Below, in pieces: positions 27,399-35,545 of a stretch of DNA of 64,000 bases. Position 1 is the stretch's first letter; each line of letters starts with the position of its first letter. The notes below the pieces were generated by a model, which saw only the letters and a program-made list of their open reading frames with translations, had not been told where the DNA came from and ran no database searches. This DNA comes from Flagellimonas allohymeniacidonis (GTDB taxonomy: Bacteria > Bacteroidota > Bacteroidia > Flavobacteriales > Flavobacteriaceae), in the NCBI RefSeq assembly GCF_004296335.1, contig NZ_SGIU01000002.1:447882-511881 (forward strand), given 5' to 3'. Position numbers and translations under genes: made by a program.

Positions 27399-28355
27399 AT
27401 GGACTTAGTTATAGGAATAGATATTGGCGGTACCAAAACCAAAATTGGATTGGTGAACAGCGATGGCAAATGTTTGGAAAAAACCTTCTTTCGAACTCGT
27501 GAATATCCAGATCTCAATGACTATCTGGACCGAGTAGCAAAAACTTCCAACGAGCTTTTGGCAAAATATGACGGAGCCCATGTTTTGGGCTGTGGCATTG
27601 GTGCACCCAACGCATCCAGCAAAAATGGAACCATCGAAAATGCCAGTAATTTACTTTGGAAAGGAAGCGTTCCAATCTTATCGGAGCTCCAAAAACGCTT
27701 GGACATGCCCATGCGAATTATGAATGATGCCAGCGCTGCCGCTTTGGGCGAAATGCTCTTCGGAAGTGCCAAAAACATCAAGGACTTTATAGCAATCACC
27801 CTTGGAACAGGCTTTGGGGCAGGTATCGTCGCCAATGGACAACTCATTGATGGGTATGATGGTTTTGCGGGCGAACTGGGCCATGTGGATATGACCATAG
27901 GTGATGGCCGATTGACCGGACTTGGTGTAAAAGGAGGGCTGGAAGCCTATGTTTCGGCTACTGGCTTGAAACGCACCATAATGTATATGTTGAGCAAGTA
28001 TATGATTGACAGTCGCTTTAAAAACGTAGCCTATAACGACCTCCATGGGGAAGACATTACCCAAGCCGCAGAAGAAGGTGATGAAATTGCACTCAAGGCT
28101 TTCGACTATACCGCTAAAATCATGGCACAAGCCTTGGCCAATTTTACAGCCTTTACACAGCCGGAAGCTTTTATTTTGATGGGAGGTCTCGTAAATAGTG
28201 GCAAATGGATTTTGGAGCCCTTGGAGTCGTATTTCAACGAATTCCTTCTGGATGTCTATAAAGGAAAAGTAAAGATCATGCAGACAGGTATGGAAGGTAA
28301 AACAGCTGCCATCTGTGGTGCCGCCGCATTGATTTGGGAGGGTCAAAAAAGTTAG
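27399..28355 (+). CDS. ROK-family sugar kinase (glucokinase-like)
   Basis: A 318-residue ROK protein. The N-terminal phosphate motif is GIDIGGTKTKIGLV, the catalytic region contains IMNDASAAALGE near residue 110 and GTGFGAGIV near residue 138, and the ROK signature begins FAGELGHVDM near residue 158. The zinc-binding CxCGxxGC normally found after that His is absent (the region reads GLGVKGGLEAY), so this is a zinc-free member. Glucose phosphorylation is most likely, although related hexoses are possible. It diverges from the usp-pck operon. A TATTTTTG box at 27336-27343 may be its own promoter. Confidence 0.88.
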   Translation: MDLVIGIDIGGTKTKIGLVNSDGKCLEKTFFRTREYPDLNDYLDRVAKTSNELLAKYDGAHVLGCGIGAPNASSKNGTIENASNLLWKGSVPILSELQKRLDMPMRIMNDASAAALGEMLFGSAKNIKDFIAITLGTGFGAGIVANGQLIDGYDGFAGELGHVDMTIGDGRLTGLGVKGGLEAYVSATGLKRTIMYMLSKYMIDSRFKNVAYNDLHGEDITQAAEEGDEIALKAFDYTAKIMAQALANFTAFTQPEAFILMGGLVNSGKWILEPLESYFNEFLLDVYKGKVKIMQTGMEGKTAAICGAAALIWEGQKS

Positions 28356-28411
28356 CGTTCCACCGTTTAAAAACTCCAAAACCCAAGTTCACATATATTT
28401 TGTTTTTCTAC

Positions 28412-28455
28412 TGATAAGTATCATGTTTTTTACTTTTTTAAAAAGCAAAACTTTG
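28412..28455 (+). promoter_or_regulatory. Fnr-type site upstream of the DUF2490 gene
   Basis: TGAT-AAGT-ATCA (28412-28423) has perfect half-sites and is followed by TGTTTTTTA. The best -7 candidate is AAACTTTG at 28448-28455, one base further away than in the other promoters and with one mismatch. The gene starts at 28481. Confidence 0.6.
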
Positions 28456-28480
28456 CATTGTAAGTTAAAATCCATTTTAA

Positions 28481-29206
28481 ATGGGCGGTGCAGAACAGTT
28501 GACTTATTCTTCTTTATTTACATTATTTTTCACCCTTACTTTTGTATGTCTTCATGGACAAGATTTCAAGGATGACCATTCGGATTCTTGGTACATTGTA
28601 GTAAATGACTCCCAATTAAACGAGCGTTGGAGCATCCCCACCATCGGAATTATTAGATATCACGATGTTTTCGAAAATCGAGAGTTTTCCTTTATAAGCT
28701 CTGGTTTGCGTTACTCTACCCAAAAGAACTCGTCTTTTACGCTTGGGGTGGCCTATTTAAATGCCGAAACCCATGAGCAGCCTCTTATCGATACTGCGTC
28801 TTCACAAATCTGGCTTTTCGAATCATTCACAATAAAACATCCGCTTGTTCGAGGACTAATTGACCAAAGATTTCGGTTAGAATCGAGATGGATACAAAAT
28901 TCAACTGAGGATTTTTTTACCAATCGCATACGCTATCGTATTCAATATATAAGACCTATTTACAAAAAAACGTTCTTAAGAATGTTCAACGAACTGTTCG
29001 TCAACTTGGATGAATCCTTTTTTAACCAAAACCGATTTTATGTAGGTTTTGGGCAGAAGCTTTCCAAGACCTTCACCTTTGATATGGGTTATTTGAAAAA
29101 TCATTTTCCAAACGAAAATCGCGATGTACTTCGGATGTGTTTGACCATAACCAGCGATTTTAAGAAAAAGGATTTGGCTTATGTTGAAAGTCCTGACATT
29201 AAGTGA
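28481..29206 (+). CDS. DUF2490-type outer-membrane beta-barrel protein
   Basis: A 241-residue protein with a signal peptide ending near LHGQ (residues 1-27). The mature part consists of amphipathic strands with many aromatic residues (SWYIVVNDSQLNERWSI, FRLESRWIQN, RIRYRIQYIRPI, FYVGFGQKLSK, FDMGYLKNHF), matching the DUF2490 family of Bacteroidota. The biochemical role of the family is not known. Upstream lies a perfect Fnr-type site. tonB follows on the same strand but has its own site, so both are predicted to respond to oxygen. Confidence 0.8.
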   Translation: MGGAEQLTYSSLFTLFFTLTFVCLHGQDFKDDHSDSWYIVVNDSQLNERWSIPTIGIIRYHDVFENREFSFISSGLRYSTQKNSSFTLGVAYLNAETHEQPLIDTASSQIWLFESFTIKHPLVRGLIDQRFRLESRWIQNSTEDFFTNRIRYRIQYIRPIYKKTFLRMFNELFVNLDESFFNQNRFYVGFGQKLSKTFTFDMGYLKNHFPNENRDVLRMCLTITSDFKKKDLAYVESPDIK

Positions 29207-29223
29207 ACTGTGGAAGTCAGACC

Positions 29224-29266
29224 TGACTATTATCATGTTTTTTCAGCCCCTAGCTATCTAACTTTA
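29224..29266 (+). promoter_or_regulatory. Fnr-type promoter of tonB
   Basis: TGAC-TATT-ATCA (29224-29235), followed by TGTTTTTT, has its centre exactly 29.5 bases before a -7 box TAACTTTA (29259-29266). This promoter geometry supports the ATG at 29288 as tonB start. Confidence 0.68.
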
Positions 29267-29287
29267 TCTCAGTTAAATAGAAAAGTC

Positions 29288-30013
29288 ATGAAACCAAAAA
29301 AGAATCCCAATGCTGACATAGGTAGAAATCGCAGCCTCTATTTCCTAATAGGCCTAGCTTCCATTTTGTTTGTCACCTGGCAATCGTTGGAAGTAAAAAC
29401 ATACGAAAAGGAATCCGATGTTTTAGATATTGTTCAGGTTGTTGATGACCTCAAGGAAGATGTTCCTGTGACTGAAAACGTTATAACAGCTCCCCCTCCA
29501 CCCCCACCAGCGGCTCCCGATGTCATAGAGATTATTGAGGATGTTGAAGAGGTCGAGGAAACTGTAATCGAAAGTACCGAAAGTAGCCAAGACACCTTTA
29601 TTGAGGATGTTGTGGTAAATGTTGATGAAGTAGATGTTGATGAAGTCGAGGAAGAAATCATAGTGCCCTTCGCTATAGTAGAGAATGCTCCAATTTTTCC
29701 GGGTTGTGAAAGCTGCCCAACTGAAACTGAGCGCAGGGAATGTTTTAACCAAAAGGTGCAGGAGCACATCAAAAATAACTTGGTGTACCCCCAAATGGCG
29801 CTTGAAATGCGAATAACGGGTAGGGTTTTTGTACAGTTCGTGATTGGCCCCGATGGGAAAGTGACCCATATTAAAAAACGTGGTCCAGACCGACTTTTGG
29901 AGAAAGAGGCTCAAAGAATTATAGCTTCGCTACCCATGGTTACCCCAGGCATGCAAAGGGGAAAACCCACTAAAGTGGCGTATAGCATACCTATAAATTT
30001 TGTGATGCAATAG
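29288..30013 (+). CDS. tonB: Energy transducer TonB
   Basis: A 241-residue TonB. I chose ATG 29288 because an in-frame GTG at 29210 would place the Fnr-type promoter inside the gene. After a basic N-terminus there is one membrane anchor (about residues 15-31), a short proline-rich stretch, a strongly acidic periplasmic linker rich in Val, Glu and Asp (residues 75-130), and the TonB C-terminal domain (YPQMALEMRITGRVFVQF) that contacts outer-membrane receptors. The FPGCESC segment before that domain resembles other Bacteroidota TonB proteins. It would couple ExbB/ExbD to uptake of substrates such as iron or glycans. Confidence 0.92.
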   Translation: MKPKKNPNADIGRNRSLYFLIGLASILFVTWQSLEVKTYEKESDVLDIVQVVDDLKEDVPVTENVITAPPPPPPAAPDVIEIIEDVEEVEETVIESTESSQDTFIEDVVVNVDEVDVDEVEEEIIVPFAIVENAPIFPGCESCPTETERRECFNQKVQEHIKNNLVYPQMALEMRITGRVFVQFVIGPDGKVTHIKKRGPDRLLEKEAQRIIASLPMVTPGMQRGKPTKVAYSIPINFVMQ

Positions 30014-30039
30014 TAGTTATTTGATGTATAAGTTTTTAG

Positions 30040-30073
30040 CAACCCTGACGCGTACGCTTCAGGGTTGTTTTTT
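30040..30073 (+). terminator. Rho-independent terminator of tonB
   Basis: CAACCCTGA (30040-30048) pairs with TCAGGGTTG (30059-30067) around a ten-base loop and is followed by six T. The 3' arm overlaps the stop codon of the converging desuccinylase-like gene. Confidence 0.88.
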
Positions 30074-31270
30074 GTACCAGTCTTCCTTGGAATAGAGTTT
30101 TTGTTGGGTTCGCCTTTCCCTTTTCTTCACAATGAACTTGTTGTCCTTCTCGTTTCTTATGCGATAACCCAATAGGTGAAACAACTGTTTGCTGAAGAAA
30201 CGGGCAATTTTTTTATTGACACTTAACGCATCTTTGGTCTTCGATGCCCAGGAAATTCCAGGAAGTAACAATAGCAAAGCTTCCGCCCTTGTCTTTCTTA
30301 AGTACTTAGACAGAGTTAAGAAGAGCTTTGGTATTTTTCTGATGATGTAAAACCCTTCTTGCCCCTTTTTTTGATAAAGCGGCATAAATATTTGTCCCTC
30401 GGCTATTGCGGTTATCATCTTCCCATTCTTGAAAGCAAGGGGTTTACCCTTTTCAATTTTCTGAAAATTGATATATCCTTTTAGCATTTCAAACTCATCA
30501 TTGATGCTTATGGCATGCTGATGAAAAACTTCATAAAACCTATAGGAAAACAACGAAGAATCTTGGATTTCATCTTTAAGAGCAGCCCATTCATTTTGAT
30601 TTACTTTTTTAAACCCGGTCAACCCTAAGGTAAATTCAATAAACTTTATAGTGTTCTCTACCACTAAATCTCCGCGATGTTTACCTCCTTCAAATCCCAG
30701 GGCCACATGGCCCATTTGGTTAATGTAATTGAAAAAGGTTCCTTGAAGATATTCTTCAATACCCAGAATGACCGGTAGTGGGTAATTCGATGCAAACCTG
30801 CGGTTGAGCAAGGTGTCATTGATCAACATAAAAGGAGAAGTGTCCCCAGAAGTTGTATGCAAATCAATAAAGTAAAAAGGTCCTGAACCTGTCGCCATAA
30901 TCTCCTCTACCAGACCCAGCAATTCCATCATTTCATTTTGCTCTATATTATCAACGGGTTCTAGCGGACTTGGACTAAGAAAGCGTTCCGGCAGCCAAAT
31001 ACGGTTGAGGTCCTCATCAATAAAACGCACACCCTTCTTTAAGGCCGGAAGGTTTCCCGCAATGGCATAAAGTTCACCAGATATACTTTTCCGGTCCGTC
31101 CCCAAACCTTTTAGGACGGATTCCAAAGCAAAAATACCCGCAGGCTCATTGCCATGGATTCCAGCAAAAAAAACAAGGGTCGGACCCTTTTGCTCTCCAA
31201 TGACATGTCCAAAGATGCGGTTTACGGTTAAAGTTTGATTTGGGGTTATTGGTGATTCTTTTATGATCAT
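30059..31270 (-). CDS. Succinylglutamate desuccinylase/aspartoacylase-family protein
   Basis: A 403-residue zinc-dependent M14-like amide hydrolase. Zinc ligands are GIHGNEPAG near residue 38 (His and Glu) and FIDLHTTSGD near residue 138 (His). The catalytic domain occupies about residues 1-240; the C-terminal 160 residues are basic and of unclear function (RTRAEALLLLLPG, KKRERRTQQKLY). Its start overlaps the stop of the GCS2/CBS gene by four bases (ATGA), so the two proteins are tightly coupled. Family enzymes remove acyl groups from amino acids; here the substrate might be a product of the upstream ligase, which is inference. Confidence 0.82.
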   Translation of the reverse strand: MIIKESPITPNQTLTVNRIFGHVIGEQKGPTLVFFAGIHGNEPAGIFALESVLKGLGTDRKSISGELYAIAGNLPALKKGVRFIDEDLNRIWLPERFLSPSPLEPVDNIEQNEMMELLGLVEEIMATGSGPFYFIDLHTTSGDTSPFMLINDTLLNRRFASNYPLPVILGIEEYLQGTFFNYINQMGHVALGFEGGKHRGDLVVENTIKFIEFTLGLTGFKKVNQNEWAALKDEIQDSSLFSYRFYEVFHQHAISINDEFEMLKGYINFQKIEKGKPLAFKNGKMITAIAEGQIFMPLYQKKGQEGFYIIRKIPKLFLTLSKYLRKTRAEALLLLLPGISWASKTKDALSVNKKIARFFSKQLFHLLGYRIRNEKDNKFIVKKRERRTQQKLYSKEDWYKKQP

Positions 31271-33117
31271 AAATCTTTGATACTAATGATGCCTACCGGC
31301 TTGTTTTTTGTACAAACCGGAAGACAGCCAATCTCGTTTCTGTCCATGATTTCCTTTGCTTCCTTTATGTTCGTTGTTGGATCAATGGAAATGACATCTG
31401 TTACCATAACATCTTTTACGGACAGCCACTCCAAATTATCCTTTTCTTTAAGAGATTGCAAATGACTGGTGGTCAATAAGCCCACCAATTTACCTTTTCG
31501 GTTTTCAACCGGAATATGATTGATGTTATTCCATTCCATAATGGCCTTTGCCATCACCACATAATCGTCTTCATGCAAGGTATACAGCTTAGTGGACATT
31601 ATGGAGGCTACCGAAGCTGGCCCAGATTCCTCCGTTTTCTTGGTGGGTTTTATGTCTGCCCATTGATGCACGGGCAAATTGTTTTTTTGGTTTTCCCGCA
31701 TACCTTGGGTCAGTTGGCTTAAGGCTTTGCCTGGTCTGTGGGATTTACGCAACTTTCTGTAGTTCTGAACCTGCCATTGGTCTCCTGTCCGGCCAGAAGT
31801 TCTTTGTGCAATAATGGACAAAAGCCTTTCAATATCCGCCTTGTCCACATTGCATTTTTTCAGTCCTTCATGTGCAATGGGAAGTAGTTCTTTGAGTATG
31901 AGCTCTTCTGCGGTTATCTCCTCGTTTTCCCATATAAAAATGGTTTCTTTCCCCATACGGGCGGCCTTGATAAAATTCTGTTTAGCGCATTTGAAATCCA
32001 TTTTTTTCTCCATATCATCATAGCTCGAAGGTCTACCTTTCATCAAGCCAACCCAAAAAGCAAAATTGGCGATTTCGTCCAAGGGTGAGGGTCCCGAGGG
32101 TATGTAGCGGTTCTCAATCCGTAAATGGGGCTTACCGCCTCCCACACCGTAACAAGGGCGGTTCCAACGATATACCGTACCATTGTGCAAACGAAGTGCA
32201 TACAGTTCCGGAATACCACCTGATTCAATCACCTCAACCGAATCTTCCTCAATGGGTTTGGTCAACAGAATGCGGTGTTTGGAAATATCCTCCTTGAATA
32301 TTTCTGCAACCGAGCCCTTGGCCCATCTACTTCCAAAACCTACCCGTGGCACCTGATCTTTAAGGGCGTAACTGGTCTGTCGGGTGTCCAAGCTCTGCTG
32401 AAACAGCGCAATACGCGTTTCTTTCCAAAGTTCACGACCCATCAAAAGGGGAGAGTTACAACATATGGAAAGTACTGGTCCAGCTATGGCCTGGGCCCAA
32501 TTATAGCTCGATACAAAATCGTGCGAGGGAATCTGAAGATGCATTTGAAAACTGGTATTACAGCCTTCAAACAACACAGAATCATGACGAAGATAAAGCT
32601 CATCCACGCCTCGTATTTTTAGATTGAAATCTCCTCCTTTTAAGGCTAAAAGCGAGTTGTTCAATGCCATATATCTTGGAACCGGAGTAAAGTATTCAAA
32701 AGAAACTTCCTTCATGCCAATTGTCGGCAAAATCCCTGCTAAAAGTACATGACCCTTTGACTTTGCTGCAAAATCATCAGCCTTGGCCAAAAGCGAATTG
32801 AGTTGATTCTCAACCTTACTAAAACAGTCTCCTTTGAGTTCAAAGGGATCTAGGTTGATCTCAAGGTTATAACTGGCCAGTTCTGACGTAAAATGAGGGT
32901 CGTTGATTTCTTCTAAAAGTTTCAGATTGATATCATAGGGCTGATTATGTTTATCAATTATGCAGAGCTCTTGCTCAGCTCCAATACGTACAATGTCATC
33001 TTCGAAGAGTTGTCTATCCAAAAGCATTTCCAATGCCTTTACGTCTTTTACCAAATGCTGTTCGAAGATTTGCTTTTCCAGCGCGTCCGTATGACGGGTT
33101 ACATTTTTCTCTCCCAT
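31267..33117 (-). CDS. Glutamate-cysteine ligase (GCS2)-like protein fused to CBS domains
   Basis: This 616-residue protein joins a GCS2-type carboxylate-amine ligase (about residues 1-480) to a pair of CBS domains (about 500-616). The ligase opens with IGAEQELCIID near residue 44, the Glu-rich metal/ATP region of this superfamily, and has HLRIENRYIPSG near residue 330. The CBS pair (IMSTKLYTLHEDDYVVMAKAI, then VMVTDVISIDPTTNIKEAKEI) probably senses adenine nucleotides. Ordinary glutathione synthesis is not evident, since no glutathione synthetase is nearby. Its promoter carries an Fnr-type site and a perfect -7 box. Confidence 0.82.
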   Translation of the reverse strand: MGEKNVTRHTDALEKQIFEQHLVKDVKALEMLLDRQLFEDDIVRIGAEQELCIIDKHNQPYDINLKLLEEINDPHFTSELASYNLEINLDPFELKGDCFSKVENQLNSLLAKADDFAAKSKGHVLLAGILPTIGMKEVSFEYFTPVPRYMALNNSLLALKGGDFNLKIRGVDELYLRHDSVLFEGCNTSFQMHLQIPSHDFVSSYNWAQAIAGPVLSICCNSPLLMGRELWKETRIALFQQSLDTRQTSYALKDQVPRVGFGSRWAKGSVAEIFKEDISKHRILLTKPIEEDSVEVIESGGIPELYALRLHNGTVYRWNRPCYGVGGGKPHLRIENRYIPSGPSPLDEIANFAFWVGLMKGRPSSYDDMEKKMDFKCAKQNFIKAARMGKETIFIWENEEITAEELILKELLPIAHEGLKKCNVDKADIERLLSIIAQRTSGRTGDQWQVQNYRKLRKSHRPGKALSQLTQGMRENQKNNLPVHQWADIKPTKKTEESGPASVASIMSTKLYTLHEDDYVVMAKAIMEWNNINHIPVENRKGKLVGLLTTSHLQSLKEKDNLEWLSVKDVMVTDVISIDPTTNIKEAKEIMDRNEIGCLPVCTKNKPVGIISIKDL

Positions 33118-33138
33118 AAAAGTATGAACAGTTTACCC

Positions 33139-33181
33139 CAAAGCTATAGGATAGTGGTTGGTTGAAACATGATATTTGTCA
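33139..33181 (-). promoter_or_regulatory. Fnr-type promoter of the GCS2/CBS-desuccinylase operon
   Basis: On the minus strand TGAC-AAAT-ATCA (33181-33170), followed by TGTTTC, is centred 29.5 bases from a perfect -7 box TAGCTTTG (33146-33139). The start codon is at 33117. Only 25 bases separate it from the hemN site on the other strand. Confidence 0.7.
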
Positions 33182-33206
33182 GCCATGGGGCCTTAGAAGG
33201 CTTGTG

Positions 33207-33249
33207 TGACATTTATCATGTTTTATGCTTTTTTGGCAGCCTAAATTTG
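33207..33249 (+). promoter_or_regulatory. Fnr-type promoter of hemN-usp
   Basis: TGAC-ATTT-ATCA (33207-33218), followed by TGTTTTA, is centred 29.5 bases before a perfect -7 box TAAATTTG (33242-33249). This supports hemN starting at 33268. Confidence 0.75.
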
Positions 33250-33267
33250 AAATATAAACATGAAAGA

Positions 33268-34626
33268 ATGTGCGGATTAGTCCAAAAGTATAATGTTCCA
33301 GGGCCCAGATATACCAGTTATCCTACGGTACCTTATTGGAATCTTGAAACTTTTTCAGGAAAACGTTGGGAAGCTTCCTTGTTGAAAGCCTATCGGGAAA
33401 ACCCGGCTGAGGGTCTAAGTATTTATATACATCTGCCCTTCTGCGAGAGTATGTGCACCTTTTGTGGTTGTCACAAGCGCATTACCAAAAGACATGAGTT
33501 GGAGATGCCTTATATCAGTTCTGTTCTTAAGGAATGGAAACTATATGTAGACCTGCTTGGGGAAAAACCTAAAATAAAGGAATTGCACCTCGGGGGAGGA
33601 ACACCAACCTTTTTCTCTCCGGAAAACCTTCAATATTTAATCAAAGGTATTCTAAGACGAGGTGAAAAAGCTGACAATGCTCAGTTTAGTTTTGAGGGGC
33701 ACCCCAACAATACCACCAAAAAACATCTGAAAGCTCTTTTCGATGTAGGTTTCAGAAGGGTATGTTATGGTGTACAGGATTATAATGAAAGTGTTCAAAA
33801 GGCAATCAATAGAATTCAACCTTTTGAAAATGTAGAAAAAGTCACGCGATGGGCAAGGGAAATTGGATATACTTCCGTCGGTCACGATATTATATATGGA
33901 CTACCCTTCCAAACCTTGGAGGATGTTAAGAAGACCATATCCATTACCCATGAGCTAAAACCCGACCGCATCGCATTCTATAGCTATGCCCATGTTCCTT
34001 GGTTAAAGGGAAATGGACAGCGGGGATACAAAGATTCAGATTTGCCAGAAGCTTCGGTAAAAAGGGATCAATACGAATTGGGAAAAAAGATGTTGACCTA
34101 TTTTGGGTACACCGATGTAGGTATGGATCATTTTGCCCTTAAAACCGATGATTTACATCAATCCATGATCCAAGGGACACTCCATCGGAACTTTATGGGG
34201 TATACGCCTTCCAAAACCAAAGTGATGATCGGCTTGGGTGCTTCGAGTATCGGGGACAGTTGGTACGGTTTTGCCCAAAATGCAAAGAATGTGGATGAAT
34301 ACCAGCACCTTGTATCTCATGGGGTTCTTCCCATATTTAGGGGGCATATTTTGTCAGAGGAGGACCAAGTCATTCGGCAGCATATTCTTGATCTTATGTG
34401 CCGATTTGAAACTTCTTTCGGATACGAAACTACGGACCTTCCCGATTCTCAACTTATTCTAGAAAATCTCAGTGAATTGGAAAAGGATGAGCTTATTGAA
34501 ATTGGCGCCAACTCTATCAAAATAACAGAAAAAGGAAAGCCCTTTGTTCGAAATATATGTATGGCATTTGACCTGAAATTATATAGAAATAAACCCAAAA
34601 CTCGTCTATTTTCCATGACAATTTAA
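33268..34626 (+). CDS. hemN: Oxygen-independent coproporphyrinogen III oxidase
   Basis: A 452-residue radical-SAM enzyme converting coproporphyrinogen III to protoporphyrinogen IX without oxygen, needed for haem synthesis in low oxygen. I use ATG 33268 (MCGLVQKYNVPGPRYTSYP, the usual HemN beginning); an in-frame start at 33169 would overlap the promoter. The [4Fe-4S] cluster Cys are C59, C63 and C66 in HLPFCESMCTFCGC, with the extra Cys typical of true HemN. The glycine motif LGGGTPTF and YGLPFQT follow. It has an Fnr-type site upstream and is followed 18 bases later by a USP gene. Confidence 0.95.
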   Translation: MCGLVQKYNVPGPRYTSYPTVPYWNLETFSGKRWEASLLKAYRENPAEGLSIYIHLPFCESMCTFCGCHKRITKRHELEMPYISSVLKEWKLYVDLLGEKPKIKELHLGGGTPTFFSPENLQYLIKGILRRGEKADNAQFSFEGHPNNTTKKHLKALFDVGFRRVCYGVQDYNESVQKAINRIQPFENVEKVTRWAREIGYTSVGHDIIYGLPFQTLEDVKKTISITHELKPDRIAFYSYAHVPWLKGNGQRGYKDSDLPEASVKRDQYELGKKMLTYFGYTDVGMDHFALKTDDLHQSMIQGTLHRNFMGYTPSKTKVMIGLGASSIGDSWYGFAQNAKNVDEYQHLVSHGVLPIFRGHILSEEDQVIRQHILDLMCRFETSFGYETTDLPDSQLILENLSELEKDELIEIGANSIKITEKGKPFVRNICMAFDLKLYRNKPKTRLFSMTI

Positions 34627-34644
34627 CCTCAAAAACAGCAAATT

Positions 34645-35466
34645 ATGAAAAGTATTATAGTGCCTATCGATTTCTCAGAACAATCTGAAAATGCTTTGAA
34701 AGTGGCCGCTTCATTGGCTAAAAAAAGTAATGCCGAACTGATCGTTTTGCACATGCTCGAACTTTCGCCTGCCATTATGAGCGAATCGGGATACATTGCC
34801 CAAGAACAAGTTGTGCATTTGATTAAGATCGGCGAAAAACGCTTTAATGACTTTTTGGACAAACCTTACCTAAAAGATGTAAATATTGTCCCAGTCATAA
34901 AGCACTATAAGGTGTTTCATGAAGTCAATGATGTCGCAGAAAAACACAATGCCGATCTTATTGTAATGGGTTCCCACGGTACGGATGGGCTAAAGGAAAT
35001 TTTCATTGGCTCCAACACCGAAAGGGTGGTGCGGAGTTCCGATGTTCCCGTGCTTGTCATCAAAAAGGAACATGAAGAATTTAGCGTGGAGCGATTTGTA
35101 TTCGCTTGTGCTTTTAAGGAGGAAAGTATTCCTGCCATCAAAAAGGCCATAGAGATTGCCAAGCTATTTGATGCCGAGCTCTTCCCAGTTTATATAAATA
35201 CCCCAGGGGATGAGTTCTTGAGCACCGAGGATGCGTACTCTAGAATTTCAAACTTTCTTGATGTGGCCAAACTTGGATTGCAAGTGGAGATTTACAATGA
35301 CTACACCGTGGAAAAAGGTGTTTTGAACTATAGTGATAGTATCACTGCAGATATGATTGGTATTCCAACCCATGGACGAAGGGGATTAACCCACTTTTTT
35401 ATGGGAAGTATTGGAGAAGATGTGGCCAATCATGCCAATATTCCGGTGATTACCTTCAAAATATAG
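34645..35466 (+). CDS. Universal stress protein, tandem-domain
   Basis: A 273-residue UspA-type protein. Domain 1 opens with IIVPIDFSEQSENAL and closes with the intact ATP-binding pattern MGSHGTDGLKEIFIGSNTERV near residue 115; domain 2 closes with GIPTHGRRGLTHFFMGSIGED near residue 240, also Gly-rich and well preserved. Nucleotide binding by both halves is likely. It lies 18 bases after hemN and is predicted to be driven by the same Fnr-type promoter. Transcription should end at the palindromic terminator 43 bases downstream. Confidence 0.9.
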   Translation: MKSIIVPIDFSEQSENALKVAASLAKKSNAELIVLHMLELSPAIMSESGYIAQEQVVHLIKIGEKRFNDFLDKPYLKDVNIVPVIKHYKVFHEVNDVAEKHNADLIVMGSHGTDGLKEIFIGSNTERVVRSSDVPVLVIKKEHEEFSVERFVFACAFKEESIPAIKKAIEIAKLFDAELFPVYINTPGDEFLSTEDAYSRISNFLDVAKLGLQVEIYNDYTVEKGVLNYSDSITADMIGIPTHGRRGLTHFFMGSIGEDVANHANIPVITFKI

Positions 35467-35504
35467 TTGGTTGAACTATTTGGTTGGTTTCATAGTACTG
35501 TTCA

Positions 35505-35543
35505 CCAAAAAAAGGGAAGTTGAATTCAACTTCCCTTTTTAAT
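35505..35543. terminator. Bidirectional terminator between hemN-usp and the cbb3 operon
   Basis: A perfect palindrome with 16-base arms (35509-35540, centred on GAATTC) has an A-run on the left and a T-run on the right, so it can terminate in both directions. It separates two converging operons, both predicted to be Fnr-controlled. Confidence 0.85.
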
Positions 35544-35545
35544 TT

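Noticed and set aside
29478..29700. Proline-rich and acidic low-complexity stretch in tonB as a repeat or recent expansion
   Set aside because: Such linkers are normal in TonB proteins, which need an extended periplasmic region.
30059..33117. GCS2/CBS and desuccinylase-like genes as a glutathione pathway
   Set aside because: No glutathione synthetase is adjacent, and a CBS-fused ligase with a desuccinylase does not match known glutathione operons.
33169..33267. Longer hemN starting at 33169
   Set aside because: The added 33 residues have no HemN character and would include the Fnr-type site and -7 box.
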